Notes: a model not told the origin generated them from the letters alone. Shown: positions 24,403-35,939, numbered from the stretch's first letter. The stretch: DNA of 64,000 bases from Paenibacillus solanacearum (GCF_910593845.1 NZ_CAJVAS010000020.1:1-64000); one strand, 5' to 3'. Numbers and translations are program-made.

Positions 24403-25773
24403 CTACCGCTTGCTGCGCACTTCGAAAATCGCGAATTTCAAATAATTCCCTTCATCGACGCCGAGAATCCGCGGATGATCTTTGCCCGCTGCGCGAAACT
24501 CGACAAGCCGCAATAGTTTACCTGCATCGGTCGCCGCCGCATGAACCGTCTCGAGAAACAGCTCCGGCTTCATATGATAAGAGCAGCTGGCCGTGACCAG
24601 ATAGCCGCCCTCGTTGACCAGCTTCATGCCGTGCAGGTTAATATCTTTGTATCCGCGGCACGCGCCTTCCACCGCTCCGCGCGACTTGGCAAAAGCCGGC
24701 GGATCGAGAATGACCACGTCCCACGTACGCCCTTTGCCCGTCAGCGGCTGCGACGTATCGACCTTTCGTACGTCGGCCTGGGCCCGCTCCGTCCGCTGAT
24801 CCAATCCTTTGACCTGCTCGCGCAAATAATCGAACGCATCGGCAACGACGAACTCCACCCGGTCGGTATAGCCATTCAGCTCAACGTTATGCCGGGCCGT
24901 TTCCACCGCATGCTCGGAAATATCGAGGCAGGTTACTTTTTTGGCCCCGTACCGGCACGCGTGAAGCGTAAAGCTCCCCGTATGCGAGAAGCATTCCAGC
25001 ACCGTGGCGCCGTCCCAGTAAGGGAACGTCACCTCTTTGCCGTTCGCATTCACCGGCACCCGCTTCGTCGAGCCGTCATCCTGCAGCCGGTCCATCAGCT
25101 CGATGCCGCTGCGGCTACCCCACCCTTGCATAAGCGGCGCGAGCGCAGCGCGGTTTTCCCGCTGGTCGAAAAAGTACCCCGTCTTCTGACCCTGCTCGAT
25201 ATCGACCTCGATCAGCAGCCCGTTCTCGCGAATCGTGACGTAACGGGGACAATCGCCGTACAAGCTTCCCGTGCGCTGCTCTAGCCCCTCAAGCTCGCGA
25301 ACGGAAACATCGCTGCGTTCATAGACGCCCGTAGGCTTCATGACGTGAATGAGCGCCTCAAGCAGCTGCTCCTTCGCGTACTCCATGCCCAGCGTCAATA
25401 TTTGCACGACCAGCACGTCCTCGAACTTGTCGACGATAAGCCCGGGTAAAAAGTCCGCTTCTCCATATACAAGACGATAGGCGCGGGCATCCGGCACGAA
25501 CCTCTCGCGATGCGCCTTGCACCGTTCGAATTTTTGCGCGAAAAAGTCAAAATCCATCGCCTCCAGCGGTTCGTGCGACACGACCCGAACGGCGATTTGC
25601 GATGCCTGGTTATAGTAGCCCGACGCCAAATATTGTCCTACATGATTATGTATGGATACGATCCGGCCGGGGGCGGTGTCGCCTTCCGTCCGTTCGATTT
25701 CCGACTGGAACACCCACGGATGTCCTTCCTCCAGCCGTTTTTTCCGTTTTTTCTGCAAATAGACTGCTGCCAT
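24403..25773 (-). CDS. rlmI: RlmI-type class I SAM-dependent rRNA methyltransferase
   Basis: 456 residues from ATG 25773 (GGAGG ten nt upstream; a TTG at 25776 is possible). An N-terminal PUA-like domain (LEEGHPWVFQSEI) is followed by a Rossmann methyltransferase domain with VLECFSHTGSFTLHA, TCLDISEHAVETARHN and the DPPAFAKS catalytic-loop motif. Relatives methylate C5 of a cytosine in 23S rRNA. A ~60-residue stretch with RLQDDGSTKRVPVNANGKE and a ~20-residue linker are extra compared with E. coli RlmI. The gene starts 25 nt after deoC ends and is probably co-transcribed with it. Confidence 0.85.
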   Translation of the reverse strand: MAAVYLQKKRKKRLEEGHPWVFQSEIERTEGDTAPGRIVSIHNHVGQYLASGYYNQASQIAVRVVSHEPLEAMDFDFFAQKFERCKAHRERFVPDARAYRLVYGEADFLPGLIVDKFEDVLVVQILTLGMEYAKEQLLEALIHVMKPTGVYERSDVSVRELEGLEQRTGSLYGDCPRYVTIRENGLLIEVDIEQGQKTGYFFDQRENRAALAPLMQGWGSRSGIELMDRLQDDGSTKRVPVNANGKEVTFPYWDGATVLECFSHTGSFTLHACRYGAKKVTCLDISEHAVETARHNVELNGYTDRVEFVVADAFDYLREQVKGLDQRTERAQADVRKVDTSQPLTGKGRTWDVVILDPPAFAKSRGAVEGACRGYKDINLHGMKLVNEGGYLVTASCSYHMKPELFLETVHAAATDAGKLLRLVEFRAAGKDHPRILGVDEGNYLKFAIFEVRSKR

Positions 25774-25798
25774 CAACTATAGGCCTCCAACTTCGAAA

Positions 25799-26482
25799 TT
25801 AATAAGACGAGCTGCTCTGGAGTCCGGTAATAATCGCTACCCCGGAGCTCGTTCCGAGTCTTGTAGCCCCAGCTTCGATCATTTTGACCGCCGTTTCGAA
25901 GTCGCGTACGCCTCCGGACGCTTTCACTCCGATCGCTGCGGACACGTTCGCACGCATCAAACGAATATCGTCCTCCGTCGCTCCTCCTTGCCCGAAGCCC
26001 GTTGACGTTTTCACGAAATGCGCTCCCGCCTCTTCGGACAGCCGACAGGCCGCAATTTTCTGCTCGTCGGTCAGTTGGCCGGTTTCGAAAATCACTTTGA
26101 CGATCGCCTTTCCTTGTACCGCCTGGACGACCGCGCGAATGTCCTCGCGCACGGCATTGAAGTCTCCTTGCTTGAGGAGGCCGATTTGCAGTACCATATC
26201 GATCTCTTCTGCACCCTGCTCGGCCGCCTTGGCCGCTTCATACGCTTTTACGGAGCTATCGTTTGCCCCGAGCGGGAATCCGCATACAACCGCGATTTTG
26301 ACGCCGGTTCCTTGCAACAGCTCACGGCACAAAGGCACCCATGTTCCGTTCACGCAAACGCTGTAAAATCCGTGCTGCTTCGCTTCTTCGCACAGTTTGC
26401 GAATGGCGCTTTCGTCGGCTTCGGCCTTCAGCAGCGTATGGTCGATATACGAGGCGATTTGTTTCTTATCGAAATTAGTCAT
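25799..26482 (-). CDS. deoC: Deoxyribose-phosphate aldolase
   Basis: 227 residues. It cleaves 2-deoxyribose 5-phosphate to glyceraldehyde 3-phosphate and acetaldehyde in deoxynucleoside breakdown. The family start IASYIDHTLLKAEA, the Schiff-base lysine in FVKTSTGFG and the phosphate-binding GVKASGGVRDF and GTSSG are all present. Its start overlaps the Nudix gene end by 8 nt, so the two are translated together. Confidence 0.97.
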   Translation of the reverse strand: MTNFDKKQIASYIDHTLLKAEADESAIRKLCEEAKQHGFYSVCVNGTWVPLCRELLQGTGVKIAVVCGFPLGANDSSVKAYEAAKAAEQGAEEIDMVLQIGLLKQGDFNAVREDIRAVVQAVQGKAIVKVIFETGQLTDEQKIAACRLSEEAGAHFVKTSTGFGQGGATEDDIRLMRANVSAAIGVKASGGVRDFETAVKMIEAGATRLGTSSGVAIITGLQSSSSY

Positions 26483-26909
26483 TGTTCACCTCATAGCCCA
26501 GCGCATGCAGCGCTTTTTTTAACACGGAATCGTTATTGCCGTAACCGGCATGCGTTTGCTGGTACCACGCTTCGAGCGGATGCAGCCATTCCACGCCGCG
26601 GATTTCCTCCACCTGCGCCTGGAGCGTGCCCCCCGTCGCTTCCACCAAATAATAATGCACTTCTTTATCGACAAGCCCTACACCAGCCAAGTTAAACTGA
26701 TACGTGATCGTCTCCAGCGGCTGCAGAATGGCACCCTCGATGCCCGTTTCTTCACGAATTTCTCGCAGTGCGGTTTGCTCAACCGTCTCGCCCGATTCCA
26801 TCTTTCCTTTCGGCAGCGTAATTTTGCCGTAACGGTCCTGAATCATTTGCACCTGCAAATCATTTCCGACTTTGCGAAATACGACGCCTCCCGCTGAAAT
26901 CTCCTTCAT
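26475..26909 (-). CDS. Nudix hydrolase
   Basis: 144 residues from ATG 26909, with AAAGGG 8 nt upstream; alternative starts lie at 26915 and 26918. A complete Nudix box begins with GKMESGETVEQTALREI and continues REETGIEGA. The N-terminus KEISAGGVVFRKVG is typical of small (di)nucleotide-polyphosphate hydrolases. The substrate is not predictable. Coupling to deoC hints at nucleotide clean-up. Confidence 0.9.
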   Translation of the reverse strand: MKEISAGGVVFRKVGNDLQVQMIQDRYGKITLPKGKMESGETVEQTALREIREETGIEGAILQPLETITYQFNLAGVGLVDKEVHYYLVEATGGTLQAQVEEIRGVEWLHPLEAWYQQTHAGYGNNDSVLKKALHALGYEVNND

Positions 26910-26936
26910 CGACATCACCCTTTCGTTAGTGTAAAT

Positions 26937-26985
26937 GAAAGGACTTCACCTTAAGGGCCGGCCAGCCGCAATAAGGCGAAATCCT
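26937..26985 (-). terminator. Long imperfect hairpin between mtaB and the Nudix gene
   Basis: AAAGGA-TTCgCCTTA pairs with TAAGGtGAAgTCCTTT on the minus strand, followed by CATTTAC. It probably ends mtaB transcription, though the T run is poor. Confidence 0.45.
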
Positions 26986-27011
26986 TTATATGCTTGAATA
27001 GAAGCAACGCA

Positions 27012-28424
27012 TTATACGATCGCTTTCGCCGCTTGCCCCGGAATCGTCTCCGACGCATCGCCTACCGTGCTTTGGCGGGCTTTCACGACGGAGGCTGTCA
27101 AGGCGACGGCCGGCTGCTCCACGAGCACGCCCCGGCATTCGTTGACGCCGGCTTCGGTCACCCTCACGCGGCACACTTGCCCGATCCATTCTTCCTTGCC
27201 TTCGAATACAAGCTGAATGTAGTTGTCCGTGTACCCCATCAAGAGCCCGGCTCCCGGCTGCCCCTTGTAATCGCGCTCCGGAATGACTTCCAGTTCAGTG
27301 CCGACGAACCGCTGCGCATAAGCAAGCTGCATCCGTTCCGACAAATCGATCAGCTCGTGCACGCGGGCGTTTTTCACTTCCTCATCCACCTGATCTTCCA
27401 TTCGCGCCGCCGGCGTGCCGGTCCGCTTCGAATAAGGGAACACGTGCATTTCGGAGAAGCCCATCCGCTCCATGAAGCGGTACCCGTCGCGGAACATCTC
27501 CTCCGTCTCCCCGGGAAACCCGACAATGACGTCGGTCGTAATCGCCACCCCCGGCATAATCCGGTGGATATGCTCGATCTTCGCCGCGAATTCTTCCGTC
27601 GTATATTTACGGCGCATCCGTTTCAGCACATCATCGTCTCCCGCTTGAAGCGGAATATGCAGATGGCGGCACATTTTGTCCGACTTTTGCAGCACTTCCA
27701 GCACTTCGTCGGTAATTTGGCTCGCCTCGATCGAGCTGATCCGGATCCGTTTCAGCCCTTCGACTTGATCCAGATCCCACAGCAGCTTCGCTAGACTGTA
27801 ATCCTCCATATCCTCGCCGTAACCGCCGGTGTGAATCCCGGTCAGTACAATCTCCTGATAACCGGCCTCCACAAGCATGCGCGCCTGCTTGACGACGCTC
27901 TCCGGCTCGCGGCTGCGCATCAGTCCGCGCGACCACGGAATAATACAGAAGGTACAGAAATTGTTGCAGCCTTCTTGGATTTTCAGAAATGCCCGCGTCC
28001 GATCCGCAAAATCCGGAACGTCGAGTTCCTCGAACGAACGGGTTTTCATAATGTTGCGCACCGCGTTAATCGGCTGGCGCTCCTGATTCAATTGATTGAC
28101 ATAAGTCATGAACTTGTCCCGGTCCTGCGTACCGATGACCAGATCCACGCCCGGAATCGCCATAATTTCGGCGGGGGACGTCTGCGCGTAGCAGCCCGTG
28201 ACAGCGATAACCGCCTCCGGATTGCGGCGAACGGCGCGGCGAATCATTTGCCGGCTCTTCTTGTCGCCCGTATTCGTAACCGTACACGTGTTGATGACAT
28301 ATACATCGGCCGTCGACTCAAAATCTACCTGCTCATAGCCTTCCCGCTTGAACAGCTGCCAAATCGCTTCCGTATCGTAAAAATTCACTTTGCATCCAAG
28401 CGTATGAAACGCTACTGTTGCCAT
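27012..28424 (-). CDS. mtaB: tRNA t6A37 methylthiotransferase MtaB
   Basis: 470 residues, a radical-SAM enzyme that converts t6A to ms2t6A at position 37 of tRNAs. The N-terminal domain has conserved cysteines in HTLGCKVNFYDTEA, INTCTVT and TGCYAQ. The radical-SAM CxxxCxxC is in CNNFCTFCIIPWSRG near residues 152-166. A TRAM-like domain spans about 375-440, and the last ~30 residues look unstructured. It overlaps rsmE by 13 nt, as in the conserved prmA-rsmE-mtaB order behind the dnaK operon. Confidence 0.96.
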   Translation of the reverse strand: MATVAFHTLGCKVNFYDTEAIWQLFKREGYEQVDFESTADVYVINTCTVTNTGDKKSRQMIRRAVRRNPEAVIAVTGCYAQTSPAEIMAIPGVDLVIGTQDRDKFMTYVNQLNQERQPINAVRNIMKTRSFEELDVPDFADRTRAFLKIQEGCNNFCTFCIIPWSRGLMRSREPESVVKQARMLVEAGYQEIVLTGIHTGGYGEDMEDYSLAKLLWDLDQVEGLKRIRISSIEASQITDEVLEVLQKSDKMCRHLHIPLQAGDDDVLKRMRRKYTTEEFAAKIEHIHRIMPGVAITTDVIVGFPGETEEMFRDGYRFMERMGFSEMHVFPYSKRTGTPAARMEDQVDEEVKNARVHELIDLSERMQLAYAQRFVGTELEVIPERDYKGQPGAGLLMGYTDNYIQLVFEGKEEWIGQVCRVRVTEAGVNECRGVLVEQPAVALTASVVKARQSTVGDASETIPGQAAKAIV

Positions 28425-29194
28425 GCTGGCGCTCCTCCCATCTCTCCGGCTTCATATAAAATACATGTAAGGCCGACCATGGCGGCCGTTTCCGTTCGCA
28501 ATATGCGTTTGCCCAAGCCGACCGAGCGGCAGCCGGCCGCTTCGGCCGCAGCTACTTCCTGCTCCGTGAACCCGCCCTCCGGTCCGACGATCAGAAGCAG
28601 CGTCCGTCTTGCCGTATCGCCTTCCTTCGGCGCAAGCGCCCGCCGGATCTCCGTGCGCAGCTCCTGCGCGCTCTCCTTCTCGTAGCAGATCCAGGCGCAG
28701 TCCGCTTCCGATGCGCGCTGAAGCAGCGCTTTCCACGCAAGCGGCGAATCCACGGCAGGCACCTTGTTGCGATGAGCCTGCTCGGCCGCTTCTTTCGCGA
28801 TCTTCTGCCACCGCTCGACGCGCTTGCCTTCTTTTTTGCCGTCGAGCTGGACAACGGTACGTTCGGATACGAACGGCAGAAACCGCGCAGCTCCGATTTC
28901 CGTTCCTTTTTGAATAACGAGCTCCATCTTGTCGCCTTTCGGCAAGCTCTGCGCAATCCATACGTCGACCGAAGGCTCGTTCTCCATTGCCAGCCACTCG
29001 ACCGGATCGGCAGTCACTTCGTCCTTGCCGACGGTGCGCACCTTCACGATCGCTTCCCGGCTCTCGCCGTCGCTGACAATAAACGCGTCTCCCGGCTTGG
29101 CACGCATAACCCTTATGATGTGATGAGCGTCATCGCCCTGTATCACGACAGTATCGCCGGCCCATTGCGCCGGCGTAATGAAATATCTTTGCAT
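28412..29194 (-). CDS. rsmE: 16S rRNA (uracil1498-N3)-methyltransferase
   Basis: 260 residues from ATG 29194 (family start MQRYFITPAQW; GAAGGG upstream), not the longer frame from 29242. A SPOUT-fold enzyme with an N-terminal PUA-like domain (GDDAHHIIRVMRAKPGD) and the C-terminal knot LIVGPEGGFTEQEVA and LGKRILRTETA. It methylates U1498 of 16S rRNA. It lies in the operon between the M50 protease gene and mtaB. Confidence 0.96.
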   Translation of the reverse strand: MQRYFITPAQWAGDTVVIQGDDAHHIIRVMRAKPGDAFIVSDGESREAIVKVRTVGKDEVTADPVEWLAMENEPSVDVWIAQSLPKGDKMELVIQKGTEIGAARFLPFVSERTVVQLDGKKEGKRVERWQKIAKEAAEQAHRNKVPAVDSPLAWKALLQRASEADCAWICYEKESAQELRTEIRRALAPKEGDTARRTLLLIVGPEGGFTEQEVAAAEAAGCRSVGLGKRILRTETAAMVGLTCILYEAGEMGGAPAWQQ

Positions 29195-29259
29195 GAGGTA
29201 CCCTTCAATCCGAATGAATGAGAGACGTTGAGCTTGGCTCAAAGATCCCTATAATGGGT

Positions 29260-29294
29260 CTGACCGTTTCGGCAGCATACACGCCAAACGGTCA
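29260..29294. repeat. Inverted repeat between the M50 protease gene and rsmE
   Basis: TGACCGTTT and AAACGGTCA are perfect complements separated by 17 nt. No T run. Role unclear: a weak terminator or an operator. Confidence 0.4.
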
Positions 29295-29333
29295 TCCTCC
29301 ATCTTACAACTTTTTCTCGTAAAATACCAGTCG

Positions 29334-30023
29334 TCAAAGTCTTACGGCAAAGCCAAAAATATGCTCCGCCGCGGTCGAAAACAGATGAATGATCGAGTCC
29401 TGCTGAGCGAAAATCGGACCGAGCGTCACCGCCCGGATCGGAGGGATGAAGAACATGAGCAATATCGCGTAAAACAGCCACTGCTCGTACTGCTTCACTC
29501 TCGCCATCCAGCTTCGGGGCAGCAAGTCCTCCACGATCCGGTAGCCGTCCAGCGGAGGGAACGGAATCAGATTCAAAATGAACAAAAAGATGTTCTGCGT
29601 GACCATCAGGGAGAAAAACAGCTTGATCGCCATATTGACGCCATCGGACAGGCTATCCAGCAGCTTGAACTGATACAGCGCGAATAAAATGAGCATCGAA
29701 ATAAAGGCCAACACCAGATTGCTGAACGGTCCCGCAAACGAAACGGCGATTCCCATCAGACGCGGTCTTTTGAATTTGCTGCGATTGATCAGCACGGGCT
29801 TCGCCCAGCCGATTCCGATCAGCAGAAAAAAAATCATCCCGAGCACATCCAGATGGACGCGAGGGTTTAATGTTAACCGCCCCATCGAACGGGGAGTCGG
29901 ATCGCCGAACCGGTCGGCGACATACGCATGTGAAAATTCATGCACGGAAAATCCGATGAGCAGCACCAGAAATACAAAAGGCAGCTGCTCTATCGGAAAA
30001 GGGAGGAAACTGTTCCAATCCAA
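29334..30023 (-). CDS. Site-2 protease-like M50 metallopeptidase
   Basis: 229 residues, probable TTG start at 30023 with GGCGGTG upstream. A multi-pass membrane protein with the zinc motif HEFSHAYVADRFGDP near residues 29-43 and a later NLIPFPPLDGYRIVEDL, the NPxPPLDG-like motif with the third zinc ligand. It resembles the short YwhC-type M50 proteases of Bacillota with no assigned substrate. It starts 13 nt after prmA ends, inside the heat-shock operon region. Confidence 0.88.
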   Translation of the reverse strand: MDWNSFLPFPIEQLPFVFLVLLIGFSVHEFSHAYVADRFGDPTPRSMGRLTLNPRVHLDVLGMIFFLLIGIGWAKPVLINRSKFKRPRLMGIAVSFAGPFSNLVLAFISMLILFALYQFKLLDSLSDGVNMAIKLFFSLMVTQNIFLFILNLIPFPPLDGYRIVEDLLPRSWMARVKQYEQWLFYAILLMFFIPPIRAVTLGPIFAQQDSIIHLFSTAAEHIFGFAVRL

Positions 30024-30035
30024 CCTTTACACCGC

Positions 30036-31013
30036 CTATCCTTTTTGAGCAACGATGACGACCCAATCTTGGTCCTCGTTCACTCGGGATATGGTGAAAC
30101 CGGCAGAGGTCAGTCCTTGTTCCACCTGCTCCTGCTTCGCTTTGATGACGCCGGACACGATATACGTGCCGCCTGGAGCCAGTACGTCATACACGTCTTT
30201 GACGAACAGCAGGATGATTTCTGCCAAAATGTTAGCTACGACCACCTTCACCGGGAGCTTCACGCCAAGAGCGCTCGCCCCTGCTTCGGTTTCGTTCTCG
30301 CCGAGCACTTGAAGCAGGTCGCTCAGCTTGACCGTGATCTGCTCCTCCATCCCGTTCAGCTGCACATTCTCCGTTGCGCTCGACACCGCTACCGGATCAA
30401 GATCCAGCGCAAGCACATGCTTCGCGCCGAGCTTCGCCGCGGCAATCGCCAGCACGCCGGAACCAGTGCCTACGTCGATAACCTCTTCTCCGCCCTTGAT
30501 CTCCTCCTGAAGCGTTCTCAAGCACAGCGACGTTGTCGCATGCGTCCCCGTGCCGAAAGCCATGCCCGGATCGAGCTCAATGATGACTTCTTCCGGTCCC
30601 GGAGTATAATCCTCCCATGTCGGCTTAATCGTCAGCTTGTCCGTGATGCGCAGCGGCTTGAAGTACTGCTTCCAGGCGTTTGCCCAATCTTCGTCATCCA
30701 CGTCTTTCAATTCATACGCAGGATTCCCCGTATCGATGTCGTACTCGGCCAGCTGGTTCACCGACGCCTTCAAATCGTTAAGGATCCGGTCCATATCCGT
30801 ACCTTCGGAAAAATACCCCTTAATGACAGCACGGCCCTCCGGAATATCGTTGAGCGGCGTCTCGTACCATTGTCCGAGCGACGTATCCCGCGGTTTGTTC
30901 AGCGTGCCCGATTCCTCAATCGAGACGCCTCCCGCTCCCAGCTCATGTATAAAATTCGAAATCATTTCGATTGCTTCTTCGGTCGTATGAACCGTAATTT
31001 CATGCCAACGCAC
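30036..31013 (-). CDS. prmA: Ribosomal protein L11 methyltransferase PrmA
   Basis: 325 residues from GTG 31013, which gives the family start RWHEITVHTTEEA after a GGGGG ribosome binding site; a frame to 31067 exists but adds atypical residues. SAM-binding VIDVGTGSGVLAIAAA and the VVANILAEI motif are clear. It trimethylates ribosomal protein L11. The N-terminal L11-binding domain is present. Location downstream of dnaJ is as in Bacillus. Confidence 0.95.
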   Translation of the reverse strand: MRWHEITVHTTEEAIEMISNFIHELGAGGVSIEESGTLNKPRDTSLGQWYETPLNDIPEGRAVIKGYFSEGTDMDRILNDLKASVNQLAEYDIDTGNPAYELKDVDDEDWANAWKQYFKPLRITDKLTIKPTWEDYTPGPEEVIIELDPGMAFGTGTHATTSLCLRTLQEEIKGGEEVIDVGTGSGVLAIAAAKLGAKHVLALDLDPVAVSSATENVQLNGMEEQITVKLSDLLQVLGENETEAGASALGVKLPVKVVVANILAEIILLFVKDVYDVLAPGGTYIVSGVIKAKQEQVEQGLTSAGFTISRVNEDQDWVVIVAQKG

Positions 31014-31182
31014 GCGGTAGTAACCCCCATTCATTCTCAACAAGCCATAAACCATAGTATACAACAATTATTTACGCTGGTAAAACAGCTTAAACGCCGA
31101 ATACCGCAAGTTTCGCCGCATCAGCGGGAAAAATCTTCGCCCATATGCTTCCGTTATCCCTGCGTTGCTCTTCGTGGCAATG

Positions 31183-31222
31183 AAAAAACGGCTTTCCGCT
31201 CTGTGTTTCTTGCGGAAAACCG
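31183..31222 (-). terminator. Strong terminator after the 128-residue protein gene
   Basis: ACGGTTTTCCGC pairs with GCGGAAAGCCGT on the minus strand, followed by six T residues. It separates the chaperone genes from prmA, so prmA probably also needs its own promoter. Confidence 0.85.
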
Positions 31223-31300
31223 TCTGATGTCGTTTCTTAAAATGGCATATTGAGCTATCGTCTGAAAGCCGGCTGGCTGCAAGCCGAGCCGCTCGTTCTA

Positions 31301-31687
31301 CTAGATTCGCCCTCCGGCCTCTTCGATGACGCGTACGGCCTGGTCATACGCCGCTTCATTTACGACAACCGTCAACAGCGTATCCCGACGCGTCATGTCG
31401 TCGGTGTAAAAATCATGCCCGCCATCGCTCATCCCGCTGGCATCGGGGCTGGCCGCCATCAGGATGCGCGCATCCTGGCTGGAAGGCGCCGCCCCCAGTG
31501 TCAAGTGGGACAAGCCGTCAAAATCGCTATTGCTAAGCGGGTTAAACGTCTCATCGTTACCTTGTCCGGGGTATTGCCCGACTTTATCGATTTGCACGTC
31601 AATCGCGCGCAGCGCCTGCAGCTTCGATATGCAGCCCTGCGCTTCCTGCGGAGAGTGAAAGTAGGCCAGGATGCCTCTTTCCGCCAT
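31301..31687 (-). CDS. Small hypothetical protein, 128 residues
   Basis: ATG 31687 follows AGGATGAGGAAG. The N-terminus has a beta-alpha pattern (GILAYFHSPQEAQGCISKLQ) suggesting a small ferredoxin-like or YflT-like fold, and the C-terminus LLTVVVNEAAYDQAVRVIEE repeats the theme; the middle is Asp/Ser-rich and probably flexible. I do not recognise a named family. It sits between the YfhD-like gene and a strong terminator at the end of the dnaK operon. Confidence 0.65.
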   Translation of the reverse strand: MAERGILAYFHSPQEAQGCISKLQALRAIDVQIDKVGQYPGQGNDETFNPLSNSDFDGLSHLTLGAAPSSQDARILMAASPDASGMSDGGHDFYTDDMTRRDTLLTVVVNEAAYDQAVRVIEEAGGRI

Positions 31688-31701
31688 CTTCCTCATCCTT
31701 T

Positions 31702-31860
31702 CTACTGCTGCTCTTGCCTTGCATCGGCCTGTTCGGCCCGTTCTTGGGCTTCCCGATCGTCCTGATCCGCCAAATCGGCGGAAAACTCCACATCCTCCTG
31801 CTTGGCTATCGGCAGCTTATGGGCTCCGCTCTGTGCCTCTTCATTCCAGTTCATCTCCAT
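31702..31860 (-). CDS. YfhD-like small acidic protein
   Basis: 52 residues from ATG 31860 (GGGAGG upstream; a second ATG two codons later is possible). The C-terminal stretch DVEFSADLADQDDREAQERA strongly resembles the YfhD family of small Bacillus proteins, rich in Asp, Glu and Gln. Function unknown in the family. The very short gap to the next gene and the shared direction suggest co-transcription. Confidence 0.7.
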   Translation of the reverse strand: MEMNWNEEAQSGAHKLPIAKQEDVEFSADLADQDDREAQERAEQADARQEQQ

Positions 31861-31989
31861 GTCGGATGTCCTCCCTTTTGCAATTCCGTTACCGGATGAT
31901 CTTCGAGCCTCATGCATTTAGCAATGATCGCGGCAGGTTTTTCAATTCCAAACCTGCTTCTATTGTCCGCAAATTCGCCTCGAATATGC

Positions 31990-32028
31990 AAAAAGACACC
32001 GCCGCGCCACAAGGGCCGGCCGTGTCCG
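31990..32028 (-). terminator. Terminator after dnaJ
   Basis: GGACACGGCCG pairs with CGGCGGTGTC on the minus strand and is followed by five T residues and G. It closes the hrcA-dnaJ transcript. Confidence 0.8.
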
Positions 32029-32051
32029 TTTCATACTCGTATGCACTGTCG

Positions 32052-33167
32052 TTATTCGCCTAAAAACGCTTTTTTCATCCGCTCGAAAATCGACTGCTGC
32101 TGCTCATGTGTTTGCTCGCCGCTCAAGCGGGAAAATTCGCGAAGCAGCTCCCTTTGCTCGTCGTTCAAGCTCGTCGGGGTCACGACGACGACCTTCACGT
32201 GCTGGTCCCCTTGGCCGTGGCCGCGCAAACGAGGCACCCCTTTGCCCTTCAACCGGAAATAGGTGTCGGTCTGCGTACCTGCCGGTATTTTGAGCTTCAC
32301 CTTCTCCGTCAGCGTCGGAATTTCGATCTCGTCGCCAAGCGCTGCCTGCGCAAACGTCAGCGGCACTTCGCAATAAATATCATCGCCTTCGCGTTCGAAA
32401 AAGTCATGCGGCTTCACCCGGATAACAACGTACAGATCCCCCGGAGGGCCGCCGCGCGTACCCGACTCTCCTTCACCGCTGACGCGCAGCTGCGCTCCGT
32501 CGTCGACGCCGGCCGGGATGTTGAGCGAAATCGTCCGCTGCTTTTTCACTTTCCCCGCGCCATGGCATGTGCCGCACTTGTCTTTGATGATTTTGCCCTG
32601 GCCTTGGCAAGCGGAACATACGCGGCGGTTCACGATGCGTCCGAACGCCGTATTCTGCACCACTTCCTGCTGGCCGGACCCATGGCAGACGCCGCATGTT
32701 TCCGGCTTCGTGCCCGGTTTTGCTCCGCTGCCTTGACACGTATCGCATGTCTCCGTGCGCGGAATATTGATTTCGGTCTTCTTGCCGAATACCGCTTCCT
32801 TGAATTCGATCGTCATCGTATATTGCAGATCGTTCCCCCGCTGAGGCGCATTCGGATTTCTGCGTTGACCCCCGCCGCCGAAAAACATATCGAACAAATC
32901 GCCGAAGCCGCCGAAATCTTGCGCGCCGCCGCCGCCCATCCCCTGGTTCGGATCCACGTGGCCAAAACGGTCATACTGCGCTTTCTTCTGATCGTCGCTC
33001 AGGATGTCGTACGCTTCCTTCGCTTCTTTAAATTTCGATTCCGCGTCGGCCGCCTTGTTAACGTCCGGGTGATACTGGCGGGCAAGCTTGCGGTAAGCTT
33101 TCTTGATATCTTCCGGCGAGGCGGATTTATCGACACCCAGCACCTCGTAATAATCGCGTTTACTCAT
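32052..33167 (-). CDS. dnaJ: Chaperone protein DnaJ
   Basis: 371 residues. J domain with HPD at residues 33-35, a Gly/Phe-rich linker ([16 protein letters not shown]), four CxxCxGxG zinc repeats between about 140 and 205, then the two beta-barrel substrate domains. It stimulates DnaK ATPase and delivers clients. Full length for a class I J protein. Separated from dnaK by 105 nt that hold a perfect hairpin (33214-33247). Confidence 0.98.
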   Translation of the reverse strand: MSKRDYYEVLGVDKSASPEDIKKAYRKLARQYHPDVNKAADAESKFKEAKEAYDILSDDQKKAQYDRFGHVDPNQGMGGGGAQDFGGFGDLFDMFFGGGGQRRNPNAPQRGNDLQYTMTIEFKEAVFGKKTEINIPRTETCDTCQGSGAKPGTKPETCGVCHGSGQQEVVQNTAFGRIVNRRVCSACQGQGKIIKDKCGTCHGAGKVKKQRTISLNIPAGVDDGAQLRVSGEGESGTRGGPPGDLYVVIRVKPHDFFEREGDDIYCEVPLTFAQAALGDEIEIPTLTEKVKLKIPAGTQTDTYFRLKGKGVPRLRGHGQGDQHVKVVVVTPTSLNDEQRELLREFSRLSGEQTHEQQQSIFERMKKAFLGE

Positions 33168-33213
33168 CGCTTACACTCCCATTCCTTGCGCTCACATACC
33201 GGATAAACACACG

Positions 33214-33247
33214 GAAAGTCAAAGCCAACAGACCGGCTTTGACTTTC
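33214..33247 (-). terminator. Perfect hairpin between dnaK and dnaJ
   Basis: GAAAGTCAAAGCC and GGCTTTGACTTTC form a 13-bp stem around 8 nt. There is no T run, so it may be a processing or stabilising element that adjusts the dnaK to dnaJ ratio rather than a terminator. Confidence 0.5.
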
Positions 33248-33272
33248 GCGCGTAATTTCATCATATCTTGTC

Positions 33273-35159
<1,887 letters not shown>

Positions 35160-35164
35160 TTATT

Positions 35165-35788
35165 TTATGAGCTCACTTTGACCATGGCGGGACGCAGAAC
35201 TTTATCTTTCAGCATATAGCCCTTCTGCACCTCTTCCACAACGATGCCCTCCTCGTATTCCTCGGACTCCACCTGCATGATCGCCTGGTGAAATTCGGGA
35301 TTGAACGGAGTGCCTACCGTCGACATCGCCTGCAAGCCTTCGCCGGCCAGCACTTGATCGAGCTGGCGGAAAATCATGTCGACGCCTTTGGACAAAGCCT
35401 CGTGATCCTTGTTGTCCTTACTCGCAGCCAGCGCGCGTTCGAAATTGTCAACGACCGGCAGCAACTGCTCGATCAATTTCAAGGACGCATACTTGGCGAA
35501 ATCTTCTTTCTCCTTGATCGTGCGCCGTCTGAAATTGTCAAAGTCGGCTTGCGCCCGCAAGTAACGTTGCTGGTTTTCTTCCGCCTGCATCTTCAGCTGC
35601 TCCAGCTCTTGCTTGACAGCACCTTCTTGCGCGGAAGTTTCCGCTGCCTGCGCCTGTTCGTCTCCGGCCTCGGCAGCCTGATTCGACGCGTCCGGCGGTT
35701 CCGGCGCGTTCGCCTCATATGTAGCTTGCCCTTCGCGTTCGTTTACTTCTTCCGCTTGGGAAGCTTTTTGTTGTTGTTCCGTATTCAA
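35165..35788 (-). CDS. grpE: Nucleotide exchange factor GrpE
   Basis: 207 residues with a TTG start at 35788, decided by AAGGAGGTGA six nt upstream and the absence of a better codon. About 75 N-terminal residues are Glu/Ala/Gln-rich and unstructured, then a long coiled coil (RYLRAQADFDNFRRRTIKE) and the C-terminal beta domain (VGTPFNPEFHQAIMQV). It releases ADP from DnaK. Confidence 0.97.
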   Translation of the reverse strand: MNTEQQQKASQAEEVNEREGQATYEANAPEPPDASNQAAEAGDEQAQAAETSAQEGAVKQELEQLKMQAEENQQRYLRAQADFDNFRRRTIKEKEDFAKYASLKLIEQLLPVVDNFERALAASKDNKDHEALSKGVDMIFRQLDQVLAGEGLQAMSTVGTPFNPEFHQAIMQVESEEYEEGIVVEEVQKGYMLKDKVLRPAMVKVSS

Positions 35789-35939
35789 TGTGTGTCACCT
35801 CCTTAACCGATTCCGGTCCGTGGCCCGTTATATTTGCGCGATCGAACGATACGCGGGAACATCCTGTCCTGTTTCGTTATTGGATACCGCAATGAGTGCT
35901 GCCCGATGGACGCGACAGCCGCTTCGAAGACGACAAACG